Numbered from the stretch's first letter, positions 32,931 to 42,354 are shown. The stretch is DNA of 50,857 bases from Candidatus Zixiibacteriota bacterium (GCA_030668485.1 DAOUTW010000029.1:1-50857), one strand, 5' to 3'. The notes: a model not told the origin generated them from the sequence alone. Made by a program: numbers and translations.

Positions 32931-34547
32931 TTATATTTTTATGTAGGGGGTGGGATTGGTGATCAGCCCGGTAAGGGCCGAGGCTGCAGCAGTGGCGGGC
33001 GAAACCTGATACATCTCGCCGTTGCCGCTCTCGAAATTGGTATCGAAATGAGTTGTCAGCCCCTTCTCCTCCTGAGCCAGAAGTGGCATCCTGCCGCCTA
33101 ACAGAGGACTTCCAGGATTGACAATGATCGCTCCGGCCTCGATGAAAACGCGGATCAACCCTTTTTTAAGGGCCTCCAGGTAAACCGCTCGCGAGGCGGG
33201 CTGGAGAATAAACCGGACCTCGGGGTTGACTCGTTTGCCCTTGAGGATATCGGCGACGATTTTCAAATCGTCGAAGCGGCCGTTGGTGATGCCGCCGATA
33301 AATACCTGTCTTATTGGAAAACCGTCGATTTCCTCGATCGGCGTTACCGCCTCGATTTTCTCCGGTCCGGCCGCCACCGGCCTCATGGTGTTGATTTCAA
33401 ATGAAAACTCGGCGGCATAATCAGCGTTACGGTCGGCCATCACCGGTGTGAACGGCCGGCGCGCTCGCGGATTGACATATCGGCGGGTGGTCGCATCAAA
33501 GGGGCATACGGCTGCTTTGGCGCCGGTCGCCGAAGACATATTGCACAGCGTAATTCTTTCCGAGATCGACATCTGGTCAATCCCGGTACCGTAATATTCG
33601 ATCACTCTCCCGTCGGCTTCGGAATCGGTCAAATGGGCGATGATATAGTGAATAACATCGCGGGCGAAGACTCCTCGCGGCAGGCGTCCGGAAATATTGA
33701 CGCGGATAGCCTCGGGAACTTCGATTTCCGCCTTGGCGGTGGCCCAGATATTCGACATCTCTTCGGGATCGACATCGAGCGACAGCGCCCCCATGCATCC
33801 CAGGGTGGTCGATCCATTGATATTGCCGAGGCTGAGCTGTCCCGGAAGAAGGAGGCCTTTTTCGATAACTATTTGCTGAGGATTACCCTCGCCGATATCG
33901 AAGAAATTTTTAATTTGCTGCCGCCGGACGAAATCCCTGACCGATTTATGGACTTCGGCCAGATCGGGGCTGTCGGACGTAGAAACGTTGTCGAGGGGGA
34001 TGACAATACGGTTCGGATTGCGGACATAGGTCATGCCGGTTTCATTGAAAAGCTGCAACACCTTTCCGCTGCCGCCGGGGACCAGCATCATATCCGGCTC
34101 AACTTCGACCTTCTCCCCCGGCTCGTTGCCATCGACACCAGCTCTCTGGGCCAGAAGTTTCTGGGCGAAAGTCTGACGACCGGTACCGGATAAACGCTGG
34201 CGCTTCCTGTCGCGAGTATGCAGTTCGAGGCTGAGTTGCTCAAGCTTGAGGGCATCCGGTTTTTTGATGATTTTATAACGCCGCCGCCAATTATAGAAGG
34301 CGGCCTTGGAAATACCAAGTTCCATTCCGGCGTGGAAGTCGTCGCCGAACCGGTCCCAGACCTCGCGGATGTCATTTTCGGAAAACTTGGGGAATGAGTA
34401 TTTGGGTATCCCTTTTTTACGACGCCAGTAGGCGACCAGATGTTCGGTGACACCATTGCCGAGAACTTCCGCAATCCGTTTATCGGTGCGATACAGCTTC
34501 TGCAGGCGCAACAGGTCGCCTTTGGTCGGTATCCGGCGAAGACTCAT
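32931..34547 (-). CDS. HTH-aconitase (LeuC-like) fusion lacking Fe-S and catalytic residues
   Basis: The protein has 538 residues. Residues about 10-48 (DKRIAEVLGNGVTEHLVAYW) and 56-92 (DDFHAGMELGISKAAFYNWR) look like two helix-turn-helix units, followed by a basic linker (about 111-135). Residues about 150-536 follow the LeuC/aconitase large-subunit fold: PLDNVSTSD, IRVNISGRLPRGVFARDVIH, SERITLCNMSSATGAKA, FIGGITNGRFDDLKI and a VSPATAAASALTG end. LeuC's Fe-S cysteines are all gone: IGSCTNGR became IGGITNGR (Ile420), and GCSMC became GSPLL (Ser480, Leu483). The active-site histidines are also lost (DSHT became NINGS; GI.H became GNPQ; DH became DN). It is therefore probably a DNA-binding regulator built on a dead dehydratase. 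The ATG overlaps the HIT gene stop by 4 bp. Confidence 0.85.
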   Translation of the reverse strand: MSLRRIPTKGDLLRLQKLYRTDKRIAEVLGNGVTEHLVAYWRRKKGIPKYSFPKFSENDIREVWDRFGDDFHAGMELGISKAAFYNWRRRYKIIKKPDALKLEQLSLELHTRDRKRQRLSGTGRQTFAQKLLAQRAGVDGNEPGEKVEVEPDMMLVPGGSGKVLQLFNETGMTYVRNPNRIVIPLDNVSTSDSPDLAEVHKSVRDFVRRQQIKNFFDIGEGNPQQIVIEKGLLLPGQLSLGNINGSTTLGCMGALSLDVDPEEMSNIWATAKAEIEVPEAIRVNISGRLPRGVFARDVIHYIIAHLTDSEADGRVIEYYGTGIDQMSISERITLCNMSSATGAKAAVCPFDATTRRYVNPRARRPFTPVMADRNADYAAEFSFEINTMRPVAAGPEKIEAVTPIEEIDGFPIRQVFIGGITNGRFDDLKIVADILKGKRVNPEVRFILQPASRAVYLEALKKGLIRVFIEAGAIIVNPGSPLLGGRMPLLAQEEKGLTTHFDTNFESGNGEMYQVSPATAAASALTGLITNPTPYIKI

Positions 34548-35035
34548 ACTTTGGCAAATCCCTCGGCCAGGGTTTTATAGATCAGTTCCATCGGAATCGA
34601 ATGGACTCTGGTTTTGCCGACGATCGGCATAAAGTTGGAATCGCCGGTCCAGCGAGGCACAATATGCATGTGCAAATGGCGGGGGATTCCGGCTCCGGCC
34701 GGACGGCCGAGATTCATGCCGAGGTTAAAGGCATTCGGTCTCAGACAGGATTTCATAACTTTAACCGCCAATTGGGATAATTTGATCAACTCAATCGATT
34801 CCTGTTCGGTCAGACGTTCCAGCACCCCGATATGACGGTTGGGCACAATAAGCAGATGCCCTCCGTTGTAGGGGAATTTATTCAAGACAATATACGACTT
34901 CTCGGTGCGATACAGGATCAGATTTTTAAGGCTTTTTTTCTTCGCCTTAACCAGTTTGCAAAAGACGCACCCCTTCTCCTTTTTGCCCAGAATAAACTCG
35001 GAGCGCCAGGGCGCGCGAATATTTTGTTCAGCCAT
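34544..35035 (-). CDS. HIT-family protein, Ap4A phosphorylase-like
   Basis: The protein has 163 residues. The zinc-knuckle-like CVFCKLVK at the N-terminus, LNKFPYNGGHLLIVPNRHIG, FNLGMNLGRPAGAGIPRHLH and the histidine triad HLHMHIVPRW followed by GDSNFMPIVGKT closely follow the actinobacterial Ap4A phosphorylase/ATP adenylyltransferase group (Rv2613c-like). The expected reaction is phosphorolysis of diadenosine tetraphosphate. The position usually holding Gln in HLHQH is Met. It is translationally coupled to the HTH-aconitase gene. No clear Shine-Dalgarno was seen; an AT-rich TATATTATAAG lies close to the ATG. Confidence 0.9.
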   Translation of the reverse strand: MAEQNIRAPWRSEFILGKKEKGCVFCKLVKAKKKSLKNLILYRTEKSYIVLNKFPYNGGHLLIVPNRHIGVLERLTEQESIELIKLSQLAVKVMKSCLRPNAFNLGMNLGRPAGAGIPRHLHMHIVPRWTGDSNFMPIVGKTRVHSIPMELIYKTLAEGFAKV

Positions 35036-35079
35036 AGGCTTATAATATAATGATTGGAAGAAGGAAATAAAGAGAAATT

Positions 35080-37200
35080 TTAGACTATGCCCGATGAGCT
35101 CGCAACCGCCTCGCTCTGTCCTAACTCAATCACACGGGAGTCGGCAACCAATTCTGCCTTCCTAACGCCGATAAAGATAATCTGGCGTTTCGCGACGATT
35201 TTTTGAAGCAGGTCGAAGAATCCTCTTTGCCGCTCCCGATCCATGCGGGTTTCGGCCTGATCGAGGATTATCGGCGGAGCGAATTCGGCCGATAGCAGCG
35301 CAACTCCGGCCATACGTAAAGCCAGATAAATACAATCGCGGGTCGATGATGAGAAAGTATCGGTAACTTCGAGCCATTGATCGGTGGAGGAAATTTTCAC
35401 CTCGAATCGATCCGGATCGCGGCGAAAGCGGAGCTGGTCGTACCGACCGTTCGTGAGGGAATCGAGAAATGCTGATGATGAGGCACTGAACGCTTCGAAG
35501 GTATCTTCGATCAACTGGTCGGCAGCACGATTGAGGGCCAGCCGGGTGATTCTCAGGACTTCCAGCCGTTCGGTGAGACCATTGTGTTTACTTTTCAGAA
35601 TATCAATCTGGCCTTCAACTTTGGACAGGCTTTCCTTCAGGGAGTCAAGAGCCGTACATCGTTCGGTGAGATGGGCCATGCGCTCACGGAGAGCGTTGGC
35701 GCGAACGCGCCGTGAAATCATTTCTTCTTTACAGTCGGGCAAATTAGCCGAAGAGGAAGCGAAAGCTGACAGGGGCGCCAGTTCCTCGTTGATTTGGGCT
35801 ACCTCGCCTTCGATTTGCTCTCTTATCCTGGTAAGATGATCCAGTCCTTTGTTTTCGGACAAGGCATCAATGGTATTTCGAAGATTTTCGGCGCTGATTT
35901 CCAACGCCTGCCTTCTCTGTACGATCTCTTGCAATGTCCTGATCGGATCGGCCGCCTGCTGACCATATTTCTGGTTGAGTTCGGCATAAAACTGATCCAT
36001 TTCGGTAACGCTGTCCCGGAATACTGCGGTTGCCTTTTTCTTGTTGAAATACTGAGACAGGTATACTCCCATCTGTGACAACCAGACAAGAGCCATGACC
36101 GGAATGGAATACGGGAAAATATCGGCCACCGGCCCAATCTGGATATATCCGTTTTGCTCGATAACATAAGTCAGGCAGAGAAGCACGAGCACCAGAGTGG
36201 CCGCTATGAATCCGCGATTGGCCTTCTTGCGTCGAGTAATCAGGTTATCCATCGCCTGTTTCGACTCATTCACCCGGTTGTTAAGTTCGTCGCTTTTATC
36301 GGAAATCCGGTCCATCTCCTCCGGATCGGGGGGGGCCAGACGATTCAATTCGGTTTCAACTCTGACCAGATCCTCAGCAACCTGAACGGCACGGGAATAA
36401 CTGCCAAGATGAACCTGCAGACGGTCTTCGAGATTAATCATCCTGCCATTGATTTCCTGATAAGCGACGGCTCCCTCGATTTCCTTTTCGAGATACTCTA
36501 TCCGCTGTTCATGTTCATCTACCTGGCCTCGGATTCCTTCAAGTTCCTGGCGATCTTTTTCGAGCGCCTCCCATCGCTTTTCAATATCCGACTTTTCCTG
36601 AAGACGGGCCGATATCTGATCGGCAACTTCGTCTAACTCGCGCTGACCATGAGCGCGGGGATTATCCAGCTTTTTTATTTCATCATCAAGGTAGCGGTCG
36701 GCCCGGCCTCGGTCAAATCCATAGAAAACCGGAATCTCTATCGCCGACTGCAATTTATTCCGGCTCAATTCCGGTGCGGCCGGATTATCAGATGAAAAAC
36801 AGAAAGTCGATTCAAAAAGGGTGCGATCGGCGACACCGAAATATTTTGAAAGTTTTTCTCCGATAACCTTGCCTTCGAAAATAATCCCATCGGAATCGGT
36901 CATAATATCCCGGTCGGCCTGATAATCCCTCAACAGGGTGAAAATCTTGTCACCGACTGAAAATTCCAGGGTCAGGCGAAAAGAACGATCTGAGGACCAG
37001 TTACTATTAGACGCGACTGCTTTTTTCTTGGTGGAACCATCTTCGAAAAGAATGGTGAACAAAGCTTTGATGATAGTCGATTTGCCGCTTTCATTTGGGC
37101 CGATAATCTGGTTGAATCCGGAGTCGAATTCAATTTTCCGGTCCCGGAAACACCCAAAGTTTTCGATGCGGAGGGACTTTATGATCGTTCTGCTATCCAT
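35080..37200 (-). CDS. YhaN/SbcC-like ATPase with membrane segments in the coiled coil
   Basis: The protein has 706 residues. Its N-terminal ABC-ATPase half has GPNESGKST (34-42). Long coiled coils (about 165-320 and 395-580) flank two hydrophobic membrane-spanning stretches near residues 330-385 (FIAATLVLVLLCLTYVI; YSIPVMALVWLSQMGVYL). The C-terminal half has the ABC signature region TFSSSTRDCIYLALRMAG, where the usual SSGT is SSST, and a Walker B region PPIILDQAETRMD, where the usual D-D/E pair is D-Q. B. subtilis YhaN has the same layout. It follows the SbcD/YhaO-type nuclease gene with no gap, so the two should form a Mre11-Rad50-like complex, here tethered to the membrane. Confidence 0.9.
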   Translation of the reverse strand: MDSRTIIKSLRIENFGCFRDRKIEFDSGFNQIIGPNESGKSTIIKALFTILFEDGSTKKKAVASNSNWSSDRSFRLTLEFSVGDKIFTLLRDYQADRDIMTDSDGIIFEGKVIGEKLSKYFGVADRTLFESTFCFSSDNPAAPELSRNKLQSAIEIPVFYGFDRGRADRYLDDEIKKLDNPRAHGQRELDEVADQISARLQEKSDIEKRWEALEKDRQELEGIRGQVDEHEQRIEYLEKEIEGAVAYQEINGRMINLEDRLQVHLGSYSRAVQVAEDLVRVETELNRLAPPDPEEMDRISDKSDELNNRVNESKQAMDNLITRRKKANRGFIAATLVLVLLCLTYVIEQNGYIQIGPVADIFPYSIPVMALVWLSQMGVYLSQYFNKKKATAVFRDSVTEMDQFYAELNQKYGQQAADPIRTLQEIVQRRQALEISAENLRNTIDALSENKGLDHLTRIREQIEGEVAQINEELAPLSAFASSSANLPDCKEEMISRRVRANALRERMAHLTERCTALDSLKESLSKVEGQIDILKSKHNGLTERLEVLRITRLALNRAADQLIEDTFEAFSASSSAFLDSLTNGRYDQLRFRRDPDRFEVKISSTDQWLEVTDTFSSSTRDCIYLALRMAGVALLSAEFAPPIILDQAETRMDRERQRGFFDLLQKIVAKRQIIFIGVRKAELVADSRVIELGQSEAVASSSGIV

Positions 37201-38313
37201 TTACTCCTCACCGGTAATAATTCGGGTTCCCAGGCTGGCGGCTTTTTCATACAATTCAGCATGTTCCGGGCTGTCAGCCTCTTTGAGATGATTCAATTCA
37301 GCTTTAAACGCCTTAATCAACAGCTCGTGGCCCTCTTCGGGAACACCTAACAAAGCCGGCTTTTCATCCGGTTTTTGATTATCGGATTGCATCAGTAAAA
37401 ACCTCGGTGACCACTTTTTTATAATTTTCTCGACTTCGAGCTTATCATTAAAATTATCGGAATATTGAAGCTTTAGCTTTACAATGGAGTTCGGATTGGC
37501 CGTTTTTTCCAGCAGTTGAGAAACCTCCAGAGGATGGTAAATAGTGGCTTCTATCTTCTTCAAAGTTATCCCCGAAGTGGTCACCGGGAGAGCTTCTACC
37601 GAACCACTATCTTCAAGTCTGACAACAAGTACCGATCCCGCCTCGGGGTCCGACCAGGAGATCGGTTGACTGGTGCCGGGGTAGGCGACGGTGGTCGGGC
37701 CATGCTTTTCTAATCGGCCATTGTGCCAGTGCCCCAGGGCAAGGTAGTCTAATCCGGTTTTCTTTATATCTTCTGGATAAATCGGGTAATCGTTTTTGAA
37801 GTCGAGCCCGCCGATTTGGAGGGATCCATGAGCTAATCCGATATGATATCCCGATTCGTTTTGCCGGATCATTCCGGTGATAGGCGAGGTTGACGAGCGA
37901 TTAGATTGATTGGGGCAAAAATAAAGATGGCAGTCGACGCCAGGGACCCGATGCGGCGAGGTTATGGTATTATCCAAAATGATGATATTATCACCGGTCC
38001 ATCTTTCCTTCCCCGGCCCGAATACTGAATTATCGCTCAAAAAGTCATGGGTGCCGGGAAGAATATAGACAGGCATATGGGAACAGGTTGAAAATATTTC
38101 AGATGTTCTCCGGACAATTCCAGGTGATGGGTTTCTCTGATCGAACAGATCGCCGCAAATTAGGACAAAGGCCGCCCGGTTATCGACGGCCTGCTGGAGC
38201 GTTATTTCAAGTGCCCGAAACTGTGCATCCTGCAGTCGCTCACGAGCAGTTCCGAAGCGATGCAGGTTGGCGCCAAGGTGAAAATCGGCGGCATGGATAA
38301 AAGTCAGAGGCAT
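37201..38313 (-). CDS. SbcD/YhaO-type DNA exonuclease (metallophosphoesterase)
   Basis: The protein has 370 residues. The metallophosphoesterase motifs in order are HAADFHLG (residues 5-12), CGDLFDQR, LPGTHD (GNHD-type with Thr for Asn), GLAHGS and LALGHWHNG. A C-terminal capping part follows (about 230-370). It is the Mre11-like partner of the YhaN-type ATPase encoded directly downstream. Together they are expected to process DNA ends or hairpins, probably at the membrane. Its ATG follows the DUF885 gene stop with no spacer (TAAATG). Confidence 0.92.
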   Translation of the reverse strand: MPLTFIHAADFHLGANLHRFGTARERLQDAQFRALEITLQQAVDNRAAFVLICGDLFDQRNPSPGIVRRTSEIFSTCSHMPVYILPGTHDFLSDNSVFGPGKERWTGDNIIILDNTITSPHRVPGVDCHLYFCPNQSNRSSTSPITGMIRQNESGYHIGLAHGSLQIGGLDFKNDYPIYPEDIKKTGLDYLALGHWHNGRLEKHGPTTVAYPGTSQPISWSDPEAGSVLVVRLEDSGSVEALPVTTSGITLKKIEATIYHPLEVSQLLEKTANPNSIVKLKLQYSDNFNDKLEVEKIIKKWSPRFLLMQSDNQKPDEKPALLGVPEEGHELLIKAFKAELNHLKEADSPEHAELYEKAASLGTRIITGEE

Positions 38314-40008
38314 TTATCTAAGCATCTTTTCCCGGATCAAAGATACCGGAATGGAGCCCTCGGCCAGCAGCCGGTCATGGAACGATTTTAGACTGAAGTT
38401 CTCTCCCTCACGGGCTTTAATGATTTCGCGCAATTCCATAATCGCCCGTTTACCCATCAGATAACTCATCGGCTGTCCCGGATCGACGGTATATCTCAAA
38501 ACTTCCCGCTTGATCCAACTGGTATCGGCATCCAGAGTCTCACTCATCCAGGTTACAGCCTGATCGTAGTCGAATTGTCCCGTTTGCAGTTTGACATCGA
38601 CCACAATCCTCGCCGCCCGGAACCGGACGCCTCCGAGGACTCGTCGATAAAAAGTCGGATTATCTTCATAAAGACCGGCCTCATAGATCATCTCTTCGCA
38701 ATAAAGAGCCCAACCCTCGATCAGGGCGTTGTTCATCTGCCATTTCCGGACATCGGAACCACCCCGCCCGGCCAGTTGCAACTGAAGATGATGACCGGGG
38801 TATGCCTCATGAGCCACCGAACCCCGGAAGCTGCGATTGTGCATCTTCAGATAATATTCTTTTTTCTGCTCGTCAGTCAGGTTTTCCGGAACCGGTCGGA
38901 CATAAAAATAGCCGGTTTGGGCCGAATCAAACGGCCCCGGCGGCTCATAGGCAATGCTTCCGATAACGCCACGGAGGAAGATCGGTGTCTCAACCGCTAC
39001 GCAGTTGCCGACATCCTCGGGAACGGTCAGCAGATCGCGGTCGATAATAAATTCCTTTACCGCGTTTATTTCCCAGTTGTAATAATCGAGAACATCCTGC
39101 CTGGTAATCGAGGCAGGAATGAAAATCGGAGCATCATCTCGACGGCCCTCTTCATTCATCTTCTCGACGTATTCATCATATGCTTTTTGTGATTCGGCCA
39201 GTAATTTTTCACCGATCTTCAGAAGCGAGTCGGCATCAAAATCAAAGAAATACTGATGCCTGAGCATGTAATCGAAATATTCTTTCCCGATGGCGAAAGA
39301 ACCGGGGTCACCCGGCGTCAGTCCGGCAAGGAACTGCTTGAAATGATTCAAGGCCGCAATCGCCTTCTTCGATGCCTCCTCCAGTTCGGCGGATCGATCG
39401 GGAAATTGGCTCGTCAACTGAGTGGTCACCGTATTATAGAATTCGATAACGTTATTGATGTTTTCACCGGCGTACTCAAGCCAGATCGGTGGCGGGGCGT
39501 TCAGATTTCTCTCTCCCCGTTGCAAAAATTGAGGCAAGGCATGCATACGCGCGATGATGTTATCGAGCCGATCCCTGAGCGGAATATAATCGCTGATCAG
39601 GATATAATAGATTCCATCGGCAGCATCGCCGATATAAAGGTTGGGATTTTTATTGTGATAACCAACCTCTATCAGACGAAGGTTGGCGATTTCACAATTG
39701 CCTCGCAGCAACCGGCGGTCGATATCCATATCATGTGGCAAGCGCACCGATTTGTATTTATAGAGTCGGGCCAGGAATTTCCGCAACTCTTTCCGTTTAT
39801 TCTCGACATTGCGCGGTGAGTAGTCGGCAAAGTGGTTATCATAGTCATGAATCCCCATCATGGTAGCCCGAACAGGCCAGAATTCCTGGAGATTCTGCAT
39901 AATTTCCGCCGATAGTTTCGCGAAATTTTTCTCAGCCTTGCTTTCGGCCGACAGGGGAGCGGCTGCAAGTACCAAGATTATCAACCCCCAGGCGAAATAC
40001 GCCCGCAT
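38314..40008 (-). CDS. Secreted DUF885 peptidase-like protein
   Basis: The protein has 564 residues, with AAGGAGGAG upstream. Residues 1-21 are a signal peptide (LAAAPLSA). It is an all-helical DUF885 protein with the zinc-binding HEAYPGHHLQ motif and a downstream EGWALYCEEM supplying the third ligand, as in gluzincin-type metallopeptidases of this family. It is therefore probably an envelope metallopeptidase. It is odd that a secreted peptidase gene is fused end to start with the nuclease/ATPase pair, since the genes have no known shared role. Confidence 0.92.
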   Translation of the reverse strand: MRAYFAWGLIILVLAAAPLSAESKAEKNFAKLSAEIMQNLQEFWPVRATMMGIHDYDNHFADYSPRNVENKRKELRKFLARLYKYKSVRLPHDMDIDRRLLRGNCEIANLRLIEVGYHNKNPNLYIGDAADGIYYILISDYIPLRDRLDNIIARMHALPQFLQRGERNLNAPPPIWLEYAGENINNVIEFYNTVTTQLTSQFPDRSAELEEASKKAIAALNHFKQFLAGLTPGDPGSFAIGKEYFDYMLRHQYFFDFDADSLLKIGEKLLAESQKAYDEYVEKMNEEGRRDDAPIFIPASITRQDVLDYYNWEINAVKEFIIDRDLLTVPEDVGNCVAVETPIFLRGVIGSIAYEPPGPFDSAQTGYFYVRPVPENLTDEQKKEYYLKMHNRSFRGSVAHEAYPGHHLQLQLAGRGGSDVRKWQMNNALIEGWALYCEEMIYEAGLYEDNPTFYRRVLGGVRFRAARIVVDVKLQTGQFDYDQAVTWMSETLDADTSWIKREVLRYTVDPGQPMSYLMGKRAIMELREIIKAREGENFSLKSFHDRLLAEGSIPVSLIREKMLR

Positions 40009-40066
40009 TTTTCACTCCTCCTTATTTATTGCCGAAAAGAGATTATAATTCCGGTTTTACAAGGCA

Positions 40067-41434
40067 TCAACCATTTTTTTCAAAACGGGATACCAGTTCG
40101 ATATGCATTGTATGAGGAAACATATCGAACGGAGTCACCTTATGAAGCGTGTATCCCGCCTCGACCAGTTCTTTGGCGTCACGGGCAAAGGTGGCCGGAT
40201 TGCATGATATATATATCAACCTCCGTGGATCAATTTCCAATAATCTTTTCATCGCCTTGGGGTGCATCCCGACTCGGGGGGGATCGATAATAACCGGGTT
40301 GAAATTCATACCTTGCAGTTCGTCGAGCATCATCACCTTGCGGGCCGGGCCGGCATAAAAATGGCAGTTTTCGAGATTGTTAATCCGGGCATTGACTCGG
40401 GCCGATTCTATAGCCTCCTCCTCGATATCAATGCCGACCACCGCCCTGGCCCGAGAAGCGGCACAAATCCCGATAGTTCCTGCTCCGCAGTATAGATCAA
40501 GAACGGTGTCGTCTTCGCCAATTTCGGCCAGATCAAGGGCGGCCCGGTAAAGGTTTTCGGTCTGACGGCTATTGGTCTGGAAAAACGATCCGGGGGTGAT
40601 CCGAAATTTGAGCCCGAGGATATCCTCCTCGATATGCCCGGGGCCGTGCAGAATTTCTCGGATTTCACCCTTGGCGATATTGGTGATGGTGGCGTTGACT
40701 ACCCAGATGATTGTGGTCAACTGCGGGAATTCTTCTTTGAGGGCTGTGACCAGCTTGTCTTTGCCGACGAATTCGCCCTCGCCCGATACCAGGGTCAGCA
40801 TCGATTGCCCGGAGTTCTTCCCTTCTCGGATGATAACAAATCTGAGGAAACCGTGGTGAGCGACCAGATCGTAAACAGGGATTGAGTATTCGACAACTTT
40901 TTCACGGATAAAATTGACCAATCGATTCGATTGCTCCGATTCGAGGTGGCATTCGACGACATCGAAAATTCGGTCAAAACGGCCCCGCTCGTGGAGGCCG
41001 AGAACAAATCCTCGGGTCGAAATATCGGGTGGACAGACATGAAAAGAAAATTCCATTTTGTTGCGATAGAAGAATTGATCCGGGGACGGTACTATCTCAT
41101 CGACCACAACATCATCCAATCCCCCAATATGTTGCAGTGAAGCGATCACCTGGTTTCGCTTGTAGAACAGTTGGCGGTCGTGAGTGAGATCCTGCCAGGT
41201 GCAGCCGCCGCATAATTCGTAGTGTCGGCAGACCGGATCGATCCGTTCATCCGAGCGAGTCAGGACCCGGATCAGCTTGGCCTGATTATAGCTTCTTTTC
41301 GATTTGACTATCCGGGCCTGGACCTTCTCGCCGGGCAATCCGCCATTGACGAAAGTTACCTTGCCATCCAGATATGCCACCGACTTGCCATTATAGGCAA
41401 GATTATCAATATCGAGTTCGACGATAGGCTTCAT
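40067..41434 (-). CDS. rlmD: 23S rRNA (uracil-5)-methyltransferase, RlmD/RumA type
   Basis: The protein has 455 residues. An N-terminal TRAM domain (about 1-58) is followed by the Fe-S cluster cysteines Cys69, Cys75 and Cys78 (PVCRHYELCGGC) plus Cys in VVECHLES. The methyltransferase core has GSFFQTN, LDLYCGAGTIGI, FNPVIIDPPRVGMH and the nucleophile region YISCNPATFARDA. It makes 5-methyluridine in 23S rRNA; which uridine is not decidable. It overlaps the CDF gene by 4 bp (ATGA). Confidence 0.95.
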   Translation of the reverse strand: MKPIVELDIDNLAYNGKSVAYLDGKVTFVNGGLPGEKVQARIVKSKRSYNQAKLIRVLTRSDERIDPVCRHYELCGGCTWQDLTHDRQLFYKRNQVIASLQHIGGLDDVVVDEIVPSPDQFFYRNKMEFSFHVCPPDISTRGFVLGLHERGRFDRIFDVVECHLESEQSNRLVNFIREKVVEYSIPVYDLVAHHGFLRFVIIREGKNSGQSMLTLVSGEGEFVGKDKLVTALKEEFPQLTTIIWVVNATITNIAKGEIREILHGPGHIEEDILGLKFRITPGSFFQTNSRQTENLYRAALDLAEIGEDDTVLDLYCGAGTIGICAASRARAVVGIDIEEEAIESARVNARINNLENCHFYAGPARKVMMLDELQGMNFNPVIIDPPRVGMHPKAMKRLLEIDPRRLIYISCNPATFARDAKELVEAGYTLHKVTPFDMFPHTMHIELVSRFEKNG

Positions 41435-42354
41435 TGGTTGTCACCGTTTTTCAAGGGTAGATCGGGCTGGACCTGTTGCTCCGGGCAGAAATCGGTCTCC
41501 GGCTGGATGGTGGCATGGCCGATTTCATGCTTTTCCAGCAACATGCTATTTATGGCGTTGATAATTTCCGGGATATGCGTGGTGTCAGCCTTGGCCACTC
41601 TGATATGACATGAAAGAGCCACCTGAGTGCTCGATATCGACCATATATGGATATGATGTGCCTCGCAAACACGGTCGACTTCTTCAATCGATCGCCGGAC
41701 CTTTTCCACATCTATTCCGCGGGGAACCGCCTCCATGAAAATCCCGGTCGCCTCCTTTAGTATATCCAGGCTGGACCACAGAATCATCATCGCGATCAGG
41801 ACCGACAGGATGAGGTCGAGGAGATACCAGCCGGAAAAAATGATAATGATTCCGCCGATTATCACCGCCACGGAAGAAACGGCGTCATATAACATATGCA
41901 GGAAGGCGGCACGGTTGTTGATGGTTTTATTACGGTCGCGGTGGAGAATCCAGACTGAAAAGAGATTTCCCAGCAATCCGATAAACGCCACCGACAACAT
42001 CACCGAGCCGTTGATTTCCTGGGGCTCGGAATATCGATGGAAAGCTTCGATAGTGATAAAGACCGATATGGCCACCAGTGTCAGGGCATTGATCAGCGCG
42101 GTGACGACCTCAAGTCGTTTGAAACCATAGGTCGAACGCGCCGTCGGCTTCATGGCCGACCCTTTGGCGCCAAAATAGGCCAGCACCAGAGCGATCACAT
42201 CGGACAAATTATGGCCGGCATCGGAAAGCAGCGCCAGCGACCCGGACAGAAGTCCGCCGATCACCTCGGCGACGGTGATAACTACATTGAGTAGTATCGT
42301 CCAGCCAAGCTTTTTGGCATCGCTGCCTTGCTGGTGAGGATGATGGTGCGCCAT
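41431..42354 (-). CDS. Cation diffusion facilitator (zinc/cobalt/cadmium efflux)
   Basis: The protein has 307 residues from ATG 42354 (MAHHHPHQQ, the usual His-rich CDF start). A longer frame opens at TTG 42447 but its first 31 residues are not CDF-like. It has six membrane helices; metal-site pairs are HN.SD (LLSDAGHNLSDV) in helix 2 and HMLYDAVSS in helix 5, the zinc-type HxxxD pattern. A cytosolic C-terminal domain has AHHIHIWSIS. The C-terminus carries a Cys/Pro tail (DFCPEQQ). It exports divalent metal ions by proton exchange. It is the first gene of the long leftward run. Confidence 0.93.
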   Translation of the reverse strand: MAHHHPHQQGSDAKKLGWTILLNVVITVAEVIGGLLSGSLALLSDAGHNLSDVIALVLAYFGAKGSAMKPTARSTYGFKRLEVVTALINALTLVAISVFITIEAFHRYSEPQEINGSVMLSVAFIGLLGNLFSVWILHRDRNKTINNRAAFLHMLYDAVSSVAVIIGGIIIIFSGWYLLDLILSVLIAMMILWSSLDILKEATGIFMEAVPRGIDVEKVRRSIEEVDRVCEAHHIHIWSISSTQVALSCHIRVAKADTTHIPEIINAINSMLLEKHEIGHATIQPETDFCPEQQVQPDLPLKNGDNQ

